Source of the DNA: Cafeteria roenbergensis | Taxonomy: Eukaryota; Sar; Bigyra; Bicosoecida; Cafeteriaceae | DNA: 64,000 nucleotides | Reading direction: 5' to 3' | NCBI GenBank assembly: GCA_008330645.1 | Contig: VLTN01000003.1 | Location: 248,001-312,000, forward strand | The notes under the pieces: generated by a model | Seen by the model: only the letters and a program-made list of their open reading frames with translations | Database searches by the model: none | Told to the model about the DNA's origin: nothing | Made by a program: the position numbers and the translations under genes | Part shown: piece by piece, positions 18,963-32,000 of the stretch | How positions within the stretch are numbered: the first letter of the stretch is position 1 | Layout: every line of letters begins with the position of its first letter

Positions 18963-21900
18963 TCACGAGAGCAAGCCGTCGACAGCGGCCTCGACCTCCC
19001 AGTTGTTGCTCCGGAGGGCTTTTCGGGCGGCGGCCTCCGACTTGCCGGTCATGTCGACCAGCTGCGCCACCTTGAGGTCCGCATCTGCCGGGTCAATGGG
19101 CACGAGCTCCGTCGAGTTGCCGTGCCCCGCTAGGGGGTTGTTATGCGTCTGGATCGGCGGCAGGGTGCTGCGGGGGAAGTTCTGGGCAGCGTTGCGCCGC
19201 GGAGTGCCAGAGCGGCCGCCTGGCCGCCTCGCTCGGTTGCCCTGGGGAGTGGAGGGGCCAACGGCGGCCGGTGCCGACGCGCTCTTGCTCGCTGCCCTCG
19301 CCACGGGGTCCCTGCTGCCAAGCACTCGGCCGCGACGCGCCCGCACGCCAGCCTCCGCTCTGCGCAGGCGCACGGCGTGCCTGGCCGCTTGCAAGCTGAG
19401 CTCAAACTGGGCGCGGGCGTTGGCAAGCTCCGCGGCGAAGGAGGCGCCGTCCTCAGGGGTGAGCAAGCGCACGGTGGGGGCCCTCCCCACGACCAGGTTT
19501 CCGCTTGCCTGCTCCAGGTCGACAAAGCGCGACATGTCCCTCGTCGCGAGGCGGGACGACGTCAGCTGGCTTGTCATGAGCGAGCTCGTGATGTCGCCAG
19601 GCTGCGCGACCGCCCAGCGGCAGCCCGCTGCCGTCGGCAGCCGGCCGCGGCAATCCCCGGTGAGGAAGGCAAACCGTGCGCTGCGACGGCGGGTCGCGTC
19701 CTCGGTGCGCACTCCGATGCACCACTGCATGCCCGTCCGCGCCTGGTGCCAGACGGAAAGTGCAACGGGGCCAACGGTGCGGCTGAACACAGGAAGGCCG
19801 CCAGCGTGCCCGGAAGGCGACGCAACAAACACGCCGTGCACAAGCTGGAATCCGTCGGAAGGGACGCGCACCTCCAAGGCGCACGCGTCCAGGCGGAGCG
19901 GTCGGCGCACGTGGCCGGGCCGCAGAGGCGGCCAGGCTGCGTAGCGGCGCCCGGCCTGCTGCTCCTCCTCGGGGTCCTCCCATGTGGCAAACCAGCCCGC
20001 GGGAAGACCGGATCGGCGGAGGCCGAGGCCGCGACCGTGCGCCTCGGGCGTTCTTGCGACCGCCTCCTCCCACTCCGTTCGCGTGCAGCTCGCGTCCGAC
20101 GGCCAGTCAGCGCCAGCCGCGGCTGTTGCGCGGGCGGGCACACCCATCTCAGTCTCCGCGCTCCCAGCGGCGGCGGCGGCGGCGGCGGATGCAAGAGACG
20201 TCCCAGCAGCGCTGGCGCTTGCGGCATCCCCAGGCTGGGCCGGAGCCGCGCCTGCCTCGCCCGCGCCCGGTGCCAACAGGACTCGCTTGGGAGCAAGGGG
20301 GGGCAATCCAGCCGGGCGGGAGAACACGGGCCTGAGGCCAGCGCAGAGGCCGGGCGGCACGCCTCGGCTGGCGTGGCCCGGGGGTGGGAGGGACATCATC
20401 GCGACCGAGCGCGCAGCCGCCGCGTCTGCAGCTGCCTGCATCGCTGCAAGCTGGACAAACGTCGCCACTCCCTCGGGATCAGAGGGCGTGCCCGAAGAGC
20501 CCTCGTTGAAGCGGGCGAACGCCTTGGCCGTGGCTTCAGCTGCTGCAGCCTCGGCAGCGGCGGCCTCGGCGGCGGCGGCGGCGGCGCTCTCGTGGCTGAG
20601 TGCAGCCAGCGAAGTGAGCTCCTGCATGCAGCTCGCATGCGCCCGAAGCAGCGCCGCTGCCTCAAGGGTGCTCATGAGGAACACGCGAGTGCTTCTTGCG
20701 CCGCGGGGGGTCACGGGCAGGAGCTGCATGAACCCGCCGGCCACCGGCTCCGGCATGGCCCGCAAGCGGTCAGGGCGGCGGTAGTCGACCTCGATCTCCT
20801 CGAGGGCCAGCAAGTGGTCGTCGCGCTCGCCGGTCTGCGGGGCTTGCGCCACGAAGGGCCGCTCCCACCAGCGAAGCTCCTTGCTGCCGAGCGCGGCGCG
20901 GACCTCAGCCATGAGGCCCAGGCTCGCAGGCGCGAGGCACGTCAGTGCTTTGCCGGCCACTGGCGTCAGCTCTCTCTCCCTCTTGGCGCTGACCAGGTCG
21001 TGCGACATCATTGCGCACAGGAAGTCGCCAAGGTGGACGAGGTCCGAGAGGCTCATTGCGCGGGACGCGAAGAACCGGTCCATGTCCGTTGTGTACGACG
21101 CAGTGTCGTAGTCCGCGAATGGCCGGCCGGAGCTGTCGACGCTGGCGGCCTTTGCGTCGAGGAAGTCGGCGCCGCGACGGACTCCCGTCGAGGTGAGCCG
21201 GGCTGAGGCAAACAGGGCTCGCACCGCAGCGCCCCGGAGACCGGGCTGAACCTCGTCCAAGCGCACCAGCCAGTTCAGCAGAGCGCAGCTGTAGCCAGGG
21301 AAGGTGGTCCGCGCGGACTTGATGGTGCTTGCGATGAAGCGAAGAGCCGCGAGCGGGAAGCGCGCGTTGTCGGGGTCCGAGGGCGGTCCGCGGAGTCCGT
21401 GCCGGCAGGCGTCAAACTCGAAGAAGACAGCGTCTGCCCGCTCTTCAGGCGCGGCGGTGGCGCGCAGGCCCTCGTCGGACGCCGTCGAGGCAACATCCTC
21501 GGTTGCGTCAGCGACTTCCGCAGCAGGGCTGGCAGGCTGGGGCGCCGCCACCCGCGCGTCGTCTGCAGCGCCGGGCAGCTCTCCTGCGCCAGCCTCATCG
21601 TCCATGGCCCCGACTTCGTCGTCCTTGGACTCCGGAGACGCGGCCAGGTCTCCCATGCCGGTCGCGCGCGGCGTTGGCTCGTCGCCATGGCCGCCCTTGG
21701 TTGCCTTGGTCGAGTCCGCGTCGTCGTCAGTCTCCGCGTCGTTCAACTCCGAGGCATCCAGGTCGCTTGCCGTCGCCAGGGCGGCCTCGTCACTGATCGG
21801 GCAGTTGCGGATGCGGCGCCTGGCCCGAGTGCGGTCAGCTGAGTCAAAGGTCGACTCGAGCGAGGTGTGGTCGAACAGGCTGCGCTCGTGCGAGGCGCGA

Positions 21901-23009
21901 GAGACATCGCCTTCCTGCACCGCAATCGCATGCCGAGCGACCCGGATGCGCGTCTGCATCAGCAGCACCGTCGTCTCGCACGCGACACCAGCGTGCAGCA
22001 CGTTGATGCGGGTGCCGGCCTCGGTATTTGCCTTCACGTGCAGCATAGTGGTGAGCCACGCCTCGTGGTCCGACATGGACATGTGGGTCCTGGCAAGCAG
22101 GGGGAACACCGGAACGCCCATGGTCGAGACCAGGTCTTCCATCAACGCCACAGGGCGCGTGAAGTCAAGACTGGCACCAGTGGCCTTGCCGCCAACGCGA
22201 GCGAGGCGCTCCTTGACGTAGAGGCGCCCCAGCAGCTGAGGCGCACCCAGCACAGTCACGAGCATGCCTCCGGGACGCACCGGACGGCCGCCGGGGCCAG
22301 TCATGGAGCGGGTGACCGCCTTGGCGGCCCTCCAGTCCAGCGACCAGGGCGTGAAGGCGAGCCCGACGCGCTTGGCTGCCGCTGCCGCGGAGTCGAACGG
22401 ATACTCGCCCTCGCGCTCGAGCCGCGCCACAAAGTCCTTAAGCACGGCCGCTACCACGGCCGCCTGTGCCCGCTGCTCGGGCGTACCCTTGCCAGAGTCA
22501 GGCGCCGGGACAGCTGCCCCGGCGTCCGCAGCGACGTTGCGCTCTTCTGCAGACTGGCCGCTCTGCTCCGTGGCAGCCAGCAGCGAAGCATTGGCCTCGG
22601 CCTTGAGAACAGCGACAAAGTACCGACCCGCCTCTGCTGCAGTTGCGGAAGCCACGGCTTCTGCCTCGCGGGGAGGCCACTCGATCGGCGGCTCGCCCTC
22701 AGGCAGGGCCGTGGCACAGAGGCCCTCGAGCACGTCGAAAATGTCGCCCCACCGAGAGTAGACGTCCACCATGGCCTTGGTGGACTTGAGCGGGCGCACC
22801 ATTGCGGCAGCCGCCACGCCAAGCAACGACGTCGGCAGCTTGCGGAGCGGCTCCGAGAGCTCGGCGGCGGCGCGGACGACTGCCCCCGCAGCGCGGGTGG
22901 CTTCCACCCGCGCCCGAAGCACCTGGCACTGCGCCTGCGCACGGGCTTCGAGCCCGCGGAGACGGGCGAGCTTGGCCTTGGCGACAGCCAGCGCGGGGTC
23001 GTCGGCCCG

Positions 23010-23046
<37 letters not shown>

Positions 23047-26000
23047 CCGGGGCCCGCGGGGGAGGCAGAAGCCGCTGCCGCTGCCGCCGCCGCCGCCGCC
23101 GCCGCCACGTCGCCCCCCGCCGGCCCTTCGTCCTCCTTGGACTCGGCGCCTTGCTGGCTCGCGGCCTCTCGAGGATCCACCTCCTGCAAGGAGGCTCCAG
23201 CAAACACGCGCTTTGCCGCCTCGGCAAGGCTCTGGAGCTGGGAAGCCGCAGCTTCGGTGGGCAAGGGAGTCATGCCTGGGTTCGCGGCACGCCAGGCTGC
23301 GTCGCCTGCGTCAGTCAGGGCGACACCGAGCGCTGACTTGCGCGCCGCCGCGACGATGTTGCGGAACGACTGGATGCCGCCCTGGAGGTCCTTCGCCATG
23401 AGCTCGGCGTCGCGTGCGTCGGGCATGATGGAGCGCAAGCTGGGGCACGCAGAGTGGACCGCCGCGCACGCCTGCAGAATCTTCTCGGCCTGGTCTGCGG
23501 ACGTGATGCCCAGGTCGCGCTTCACCGCCGCAGCGTCCTGCATCCCAGTGCCAGCGCTGCCTGGCGCGAGCGCCTCCATGTCGTCACAAAGGGAGGCGAC
23601 TTGCTCTGTGATGGCGCTCTTGAGGCTGATCGCGTCCTGGTGCTCCTGCGTCGCAGCGGCGATGTTGGCGACGGCGTCGGCGAGCATGGCCTCCGTTGCA
23701 GCAGCAACGCCAATCGCCACCATGTCGCGGCGGAAGGCAGCGACCTCGGCAGGGTCCTGCGCGATGACGCGAAGAGCCGTCGCAGCAAGGCGCGCGACGT
23801 GGCGCCGAGTCCCGTCGTGCTTGTTCTTCATCAGCACCTGCACCAGCCACAGCGAGTCCAAGCCCACGCGCTGGCCGTCCACTGCAGCGCCCAGACCGGG
23901 GGACACGTCAGAGACCTCCGCGGGCTGCTCCCAGTCAGCGAACGCTGCCTTGAGCTCGGCCTGCGCAGATGAAGAGAGCACGCTTCCAGCGCTGCCGTCG
24001 AGGTGCGCGAGCACGTCGGCGGCCAGAGGGTGTCGGATCGGCGCATCGCGGAGCGCGTTGCCAGTCAGCGTGGGGTAGTCTGCCTTTGCCCTCCGAAGGC
24101 GCACTGCGTCGGAGACCAGGCGCGGCTGGATGGCCCGGACCCACTCGTGGCCTCGGCCGCCGGAGAGGACCGGGCTTCGCTGGACCACGGCGGCCAGAAT
24201 GGCTGCTCCCGCAGCCTTGGCGCTGGCGCCACACACGTCTGCGGAGTTGAAGCTGCACTTTCCCTTGAGGTCCACGATTGACGCCGCCTCTGAGGCCTCA
24301 AGCATGGCCGGCACTTCAGGCAACGGCAGCAGGGGCTTTTCAGTGAACCCGTCGCGAATCGCGTCCTCGGGCGTGACGGATCCAGGAATTGCGGGCTCGC
24401 TGAGGACGAAGCGCGCTGCGAACGCCGCCAGCTGGCGGCCTGCCGCCGAGCCCTCCACCCCCATGCGCGCGCAGAGCCCGTCGACCATCTGCACAGCATC
24501 AGGGCCGTTCGTGCGCCAGCTGCGCATCAGGGTGTCGAAGAGGAACGCCACAGCGCGGCGGTCGGCCACGAGCTGCGCCGTGCCCTTGAGCGCCAGCGGG
24601 GCTGTCCCGAGGAACCCGGCCAGCGCTGGGTCGAAGCGGAAGGACACGACCCGGGCATCGCGGTTCGCCTGCTGCACCTCCTCGAGCTCCTCTCGGAGCA
24701 GCACGCGGGAAGGGATCACCTCGTAATCTGGCGGGAAGACGGAGTCAGCGCCGTGAGCAACGCCAGCACCTCCAGCTGCAGCTGCCGCTGCCGCTGTCGC
24801 TGCCGCCGCGCCAGCGGCGCCCACGCCTGCAGCAGGTTCGCCCGACTCTTCGGGCGTGCCTGCCAAGGTGCCACGGGCCGCCGCGGGCCGGGCTGCATCC
24901 AGCAGCCGCTGGCGGCGCTCGCGGGCCTTGATCGTCTCGGACGCCGTGTCTGCGCCAGCCTTGAGCTCCTCGAGGAAGCGGGAGCTCCCGAGCGCGGCGC
25001 CCTCGGAGGGCTTGCCCATGCGCGAGTAGACAAGCAGCACAGCGCTCTCGTTGGTCTCTGCGTGGATGGCCTTCTTGGATCGCGAGTAGATGCTGCCCTG
25101 CTTTACGAGCCGCCGGCGGACGCCGCCGCGGCCCGCGCGCACCACCGCCGCGAGGTCCGTCTCGGTCACCGAGGCGTCGTCGAAGAAGATCCACTTGCGA
25201 TCCACCGCCCTAGCGGCATCGCCTCCTCCTTCCGCGCCAGAGGCTGCTTCGGCGCCAGCCTGCCGGCCACCGGTCGACGGACTGGCTGGCGGCACTTCCG
25301 CGACGCCATGCCCCTTTGCCGGCGCCTTGACGTACGACATGTAGTGCCCCTGCGTGTGTGTGCCCCGGTGGACCACGACGCCCGTCAATTCGTAGGCATC
25401 CGGACCGCCCGCCACCTTGGGACGCGCCGACGAGGCGCCTCTGGCAAGATCGGCGGCCTCTGCGGCAGCCGCGCTGGATTCGGTCGCCCAGTCAGTGAAC
25501 TTGGCCATGTCAAGCGTGGGAGGGAAGCTCATCTCGTCGTTGATCTTGCGGGGACTGCCAGTCTCGGGGTCGAAGCCGTTGCGGTTGAGGAGAACCATAA
25601 AGGTGTCCGGGAGCCGCCGGATGCGGTGGTGTTTGCTCACCGCGATGCCCTTGGCGCCGCAGAGGTCGCAGTTGAACCCGTTGATGTGCTCGTCCTTGGC
25701 CCACATCGCCAGAGCGGACTCCAGCGTCGGGAACTCGGGCCCTGTTTGCATCTCGAGGCAGTAAAAGTCGGAGGCGACGAGCGTGCGCTGCTTGCAGCAC
25801 TCAGGCCGCTCGAGGTACTGCGATGTCTGCCCCACGATGGCGTGCTTCATGCTGATCACGTTCATCGGGCTGGACATCGAGATCTCCAGCCTGGCGAGGA
25901 GCCGCTGCAGCAGCTCGGTGGCGTCATTCTGGGCCTTGATGTTCTCGAAGCCAAGGATGCGCATCTGCTCGACAAGGCCAATGGGGTTGAACGCGCGCTG

Positions 26001-29000
26001 CGCCGTCTCTTGCATCCAGAGGAAGGTGCGCTGCGTCTCGAACAGCAGCCTGTGCTCACGGAGGAAGTCGTCGCGCTTCGCGAGCAGCGCGTCTGCGGCC
26101 TTCTTCGCCTCATCCTTGGCCTTGGCTTCAGCCTCAGCTGCCGCCTTGGCCGCTGCCTCCTGCTCTGCGTTGCGCTCCGTGCCCTTGCCGGGAGCGGCAG
26201 CCGCAGCCGCAGCCGCAGCCGCTCCATCGGCAGCGTCATCGCCATCTGCCGCGCCAGCCCCAGAGCTCGCGCTCGCACCAGCACCCGACCCATCGGCCTC
26301 GGCATCGGCAGCGCCTCCGCCAGCGCCGCTGGCAGCGTCGGTGGGAGAGGATGCCACGGCGCTGGCCTCCTCAGCCTCGGTTGCGGCCGCCTGCGCGGTG
26401 GCTGCCGCCGCTGCGGCTTCCTTGGCGGCCTTGAGCTTGGCTGCCGCACCCCGCAGCACAGGCGCAGGGGTCTCCTCGTCTGCGCTCAGAATGGTGGCCC
26501 GCACCGTGGGCTCCGCGAAGAGCTGCTGGAGGATGGCGTTGATGTAGCATGTGCAGGACGGGTTGATCAGCCCCGCGTAGCCAGAGTCGCTCTTGAACGT
26601 ACTGGAGGGGTCGTAGTCCCACCGGTCCCAAGGGTCGAGCAGCCTGCCTCCGCCTGACGTGAGGGAGCGCACGCGGCTGAGCACCGACTCGACCCATTCC
26701 GCCGCCTCGTCGTCAGGATACCCGACGCTGGTGACGACAGCCCTCAGCAGGGCGTAGCCGGCCCTGCGCTCCTCCGGGGTGGCGCAAAGCGGGGTGGCCT
26801 CCTCGAGGCTGGAGCCCATGGGCTGCTGTGGCGCTGCGCCCACAGCATCAGACGGCACGAACAGCGCGACGTCGAACAGCAGCTCAGACAGCGTGTCCCT
26901 CACGCAGGAAGTGCCTCGGCGCTCCACATCCTCGACGAGCGGCGATCGCAAGCCCGCACGCTGCGCGCGGGCATGCGCCGCCCCCAAGTCCTTCAGGTCT
27001 CCCAGCGAAGGGAAGGCGTCGGTTGCCGCCAGCATGGGATCGGAGGCGATTGCCGCGGCATCAGCGTCTCCGAGCATGCCTGCCAGCCCATTGAGAACTG
27101 CCACCAGCGCCGGGCGGGTCGAGGACTTGGCGGAGGAGGCCGGACCGGAGCTCGCGGCGCCGGACTGCCTGACGGGCAGTTCGCCGCCGGCAGCGCCAGC
27201 GGCGCTGGCGGCCTGAGCAGCACCGCGCACAGCTGGTGCTTCGGCCGCAGCCTCGCCGGCGTCCCTCTGAGCAGCCTCGCCGGCGGGCTCCGCAACGGCC
27301 TCGTCGCTGGATGCGAACCAGTGTGCGAGCAGAGCCACGAGCCGCACGGCGAGCTCTCGCGATGCGTCGGCGCCATCGGCCTTGGACGCAGCCACGAGCA
27401 TGTCCACGATGGCCTCGCCTCCCTCAACAGCAGGGTTCAGGCTGGCAAGGACAGAGAGGATGACAGGCGTGAGCGCGCGCCTGGCCGCAGCAGAGTTGAC
27501 CACCATGGGCCGAAGGAGCGTGTCCATGACGCTGGAGCGCGCGTCCGGCGAGTGCGCGAGGAAGGCCGCCCGGAGCAGGCTCCTCGCCGACGCGGCGCTC
27601 TGAGCGGCCGACGCCGAGAACAGGGAGTCGCCGAGGGCCTCGGGCCAGCTCCCGCCGCGACCGCCCAGGAGCTTTCCAACCTCGGTGAGAGCTGTCAGGA
27701 CGTTGGTCGCTGTGCAGCGCGACGCTGCCGCGAGGCTATCCGGAACGCGCTGCCGCATGCCCTGCCTGGCCTCGAACACGGCCTCGACCGCCACCTCGGA
27801 CAGCAAGCCAACAAGCCGCCTCGCGATGCGCTTCAGGCCGGCGTGTCCGTCGTCTTCGGCGTCTGAAGCGCCCTCTGCCTTGCTCCCCGCACCATTCAGA
27901 TGAGGCGCCAGGTCCAGCTCTGCCGTGGCAGCCGAGGCGGGGAGCCCGGAGAGCAGCGTGCAGATCGCCCCAACCGCCCCTGCCGCGATGCTCCGGCGGA
28001 GGCGCTGCGCCAGGTCGGCCGACCCGACTGCGTGGGTCAGCGAGTGCAAGCGAGCCAGCTGAGGGACGGCTGCCGGCGTCGTGCCCTCGTCGCCGCTGCG
28101 GGCTGTCGCGGCCCGAAGAGCCGCTTCGACGGGGTGGCTGCCCAGCTCGGCCGGGAGCCCGGGCGGGCTGTGGAGCTCGGGGTCAGAGCTCATGAGCTGA
28201 TTGACTGCCTCGGCGAGGCCGCCCGACTCCACAAACGCGCGCGCGCACGCTGCAGTGCGATCCGCAATGACGGCGTCGGACTGGCTGGACGTTGCAAGCA
28301 CCGCCGACACGATCTGGAGGGTGTAGAGAGAGCGCCAGCCGCCGCGGCCCAGCAGCTCGCCCCAGTCCGCGTCGGCCGGCGAGGACACTGCGCGCGCGAT
28401 GGACGGCTCCGTGGGCAGCCTCATCAGCAGGTGCCAGAGGCGCAGCTGCAGCTGGGGCGGGATACGCGTGGCTGCGCCGCTGGCCGTGGCGCCATCGCCG
28501 CCTTGGAGTGCCGCAAAGATGGTGTCGTAGTCGTCCGCGTCGAAGGAGGGAAGCGCAAGCGGAGCCAACTTCGCCTTGAGGTCCCTGGCGAAACTTGGCC
28601 TGAGAAGCACCACGCTGCCAAAGTCGGGCGGGTCGGCCGGGTTGGCCGGGCTGGCAGCGGAAGCGGCGTCCGCGTGGCTGAAGACGCCCTCCTCGACGGA
28701 GGACTGGCGAGTGAGCATGGCCGGGCCGCCGTCACCTGCTGCACCTTCGCCGGCAGAGTCGTCGTCCTGATCTGACCCGCCCGCTTCCCCGGCGCTCGGT
28801 GCCCGCTCCAAGTCAGCAAGGAAGGCTTCGAGCGTGCGCTCTTGCGCGGCGAGGTCGCCGGGGGAGGTCAGGGTCCCCATGAGGTCTGTGGAGGCCCTCG
28901 CCGCCATGCCGATCGTGGCAGAGTGGGTCTGTGGCACCCGCTCGCGGATGGAAATCATCGTGTCCAGGAACTGCTCGATGGCGTCGGGCGCTCTGCTCAT

Positions 29001-32000
29001 GGCGCGGAGGGCCTGTGCGCGCTGGGCGGCGCTGCACTCGCTGCTGAGTGCGTCGCGGGTCCTCTCGCGAAACACGCGCCGAAGGCCGATGAGCTCCTCG
29101 GACTGGGGCGCGCAACGCTCGCCTTTCGGCAGGGACGACTTGTACGGCCGGAGCATCAAGCCAAGCTGGAAGAGCCAGTCGGACGCGATGCGGGCCACAC
29201 TGGGACTTGCATTCGTGACCACGTGGCGCAGCACCTCGGTGCCAGAGAGGCACAGGTTGTCAAGGCGGGCCAGGCTCGGAGAGACCAGCACGGTCCCGGG
29301 CGGGGCACGGACAGCCCCTGCCGGAGGCGCGGGGATCTTCACGCTTTTGGCCGACTCGGCGTCATAAACGGCGGCGCAGCGCGAACGGACAGCCTCGAGG
29401 TGTTCGACGTCGGCGACGCCGTCGCGGAACACAACCAGCATCCTATCCAGACTGGGGCCATCCGCGTTGTAGAGCGTGATTCCGCCCTCTTTCTCGGGGT
29501 GCGCGATGTTGCATGCCACCAGAAGAGCGATGAGGGCGCGCGTGCCGGCGTTGCCAAGCTCATGCGGGCGGGCTGGCTTCACGGGCGAGAGCGCCACCGC
29601 CCCGGCGCCTGCAGCGGCAGCCTCTCCGGTCTTGGCTGCGGCAGCCGCAGCGGCGGACGCCGTGCCAGCAGCCGGCGCGGGCTCCCGGTCAGCTGGGGTG
29701 CCCGGTCCAAAGAGAGCGCGCAGAATGAGGCGCGCGTTGGGCGACACAAACAGCTCCGTGAACATCGCCGCCCCCTTTGGTTGGTACGCGTTGCGCTGCC
29801 GCCACAGCGAAACAAAGTAGGACAGGTGCCGAACCTCGAGCTGGCAGTCACCAAACGAAACGAGTCCCTCAGCCATTGCGCGAGCGTTGCGGTCGCACCC
29901 TTCGTCGAACAGCAACTTCGCCACGCCCTGATCCGCGCTCGCCCCCACGTCGCACAGGGGCCGCGGAAGGAACCGAGCGCCACCGGCAGCCGCAAAGAGG
30001 AACTCGAAGAAGCAGTGGCGGCCGGTGGGGGTTCGCTCCGCAGCGTTGACCCAGAACGAGAAGACCGTCGACGGGTCAAGCGTCGCGTCCGTGCTGTGGC
30101 GGGCCAGGATGTACACTGCTTGGAACCGGCCGCGCAGCTGGCCGACGTCGTGGTGGGCGCGCGCCGCGGCCTCTGCAGCCGCCTCCAGCTGCACAAGTCG
30201 CGCGATGTCCAGACAAAATTCCGGCTCACAGGCCACTTGGTTGGCCCTTGCGATGACGCTGACGGGGCCGCCGTGCAGTGACGGCCACACAAGTGGCTGC
30301 GCTGACTCCAAAGTGGCGTCTTTTGCCTGCGGCTCCGTGATGGCCCTCATCAGCACGCCGAGGCAGCGCAGCACGCGGTCGGACCCCAGGAGGCGCGGCA
30401 GCCGCGGGCCCCGCGGCCCTGTGAACTTGGGCAGAGGTTGCGGGAACGGTTGGCCGCATGTGGTCGCCACATCCTCCTCGCTCATCAGGTCCGTTGCCCG
30501 AAGATCGGCGAGCTTGGACGCCGCCTCGGTGGGCAGACGGAGCTCGGCATCGGCGCCGGCCTCCCCAGCACCGTCGAACACGAGCCACGCCTGGACGCCA
30601 CTCGGCGAGTCGGTTACCGGTGGCAGGCCCTTGGCCAGGCAGGCACGGTTCCGCAGCACGAGCCGGAGGCGGCTCAGCTGCTCCCGGGCTGCTGCGACCA
30701 GCTCAGGGTACTGCTCCTCGCGTCCTGCGGCCACAATGGCTCGCGCGCGGTCGATCAAGCTCTCTCGGATGACCTGGGCGCAGCGGCCGACCACCTGCAG
30801 CATCTGGAAAACGCACTGGTTGGTGGTCGCGCCGGCCGTGCACGACTCCCGCGCCCGCTCGACCAAGCGCGTGGAGATCTCAACCACGCCGGCCTCCAGC
30901 TCGCGGAGCCGGGCCGACGAGCCGTCCCGGTCCGCCGCGGAGCCCACCGTTCCATCAGCGCCCTCGCCTCCGTCGGAGGCCGACGCCGACGACGCCTGTG
31001 ACGCCAAGCTGAACGTGTACGGGCCCAACTCGTCTGCTTCTGCCATGGCCTGCGTGAGGCGGAAGCCCTCCGTTCCGCGCTCGCCCATCGGGTCTGCAAA
31101 GATCCCGAGGGCAGGGAGCTGCGGCGCCGCCCTGTGGAGCACAACATGCCAGAGCAGATCGTCGAGGGCGTCGCTCACTGACTGGGACAAGTCGACCATG
31201 ACGCCATCGACAGTCTCCCGGCAGCTTGACGCGCGGGCAAGGGGTGGGACCGGCTCCGCGGCCGCTGCATCGCCTGCAGCGCCAGCCGCGAAAACGCTCG
31301 CAGCGGCCCCTGCGCCAGCGGCGGCCGGGTTCGAGGCAAGGTTGTCTGCGGCATCAGCCCCCGGCGATACGTCGTCCTTCGACGCGGCGGCCGCATGGTC
31401 CGTTGCATCGGAGCGCTTGAAGCCCTTGGCGGCGAGCGCACGGCAAATGCGCAAGGCGACGGCGAAGTTGGCGTCCGCCTGGTCGCGCACAAACGCGAGC
31501 AGCCACAGAGCGAGGTTCTGGGGACCGTGCGCCGCCACGTCCACGAGCAGCTGGCGGAGGTTCTTCGCCTCGCCGGACAGGGAAACAAGGATTTTCGCCC
31601 ATACCGAGCGCACCTCGGCTCGCCCAAACTTGCCCACCCGCGCGAGAATGGCCACCACCGGGCCTGCCACCTGCATAACGGACGAGTGCAGGGATCCGGA
31701 CATCAGCTGGCCGAGGAAGCCGAGGCCTGAATCGGCCTGGATCCACGAAGCGAGCCCCTCGCACGTGAGCCTCGGGGCGTCTGCATGGCTTGCGGCGACA
31801 TGGGCAACCAGTCTGCGACCCTCTGGAGACCCGAAGTGCACGCTGGCTCCACCCGCTCCGCTGCCCGCCGACGACGCGGAGGACGCGGCTCCCGCTGCGG
31901 CTGGCTCGCTGCCGGCCGGCTTTGGCGCAAGCAGCGCCTTCACTGCCGCTGACAGCATGGATTCCTGCGCTTCGATGTCGCCAGGGGGCTGGGCTGCTGA

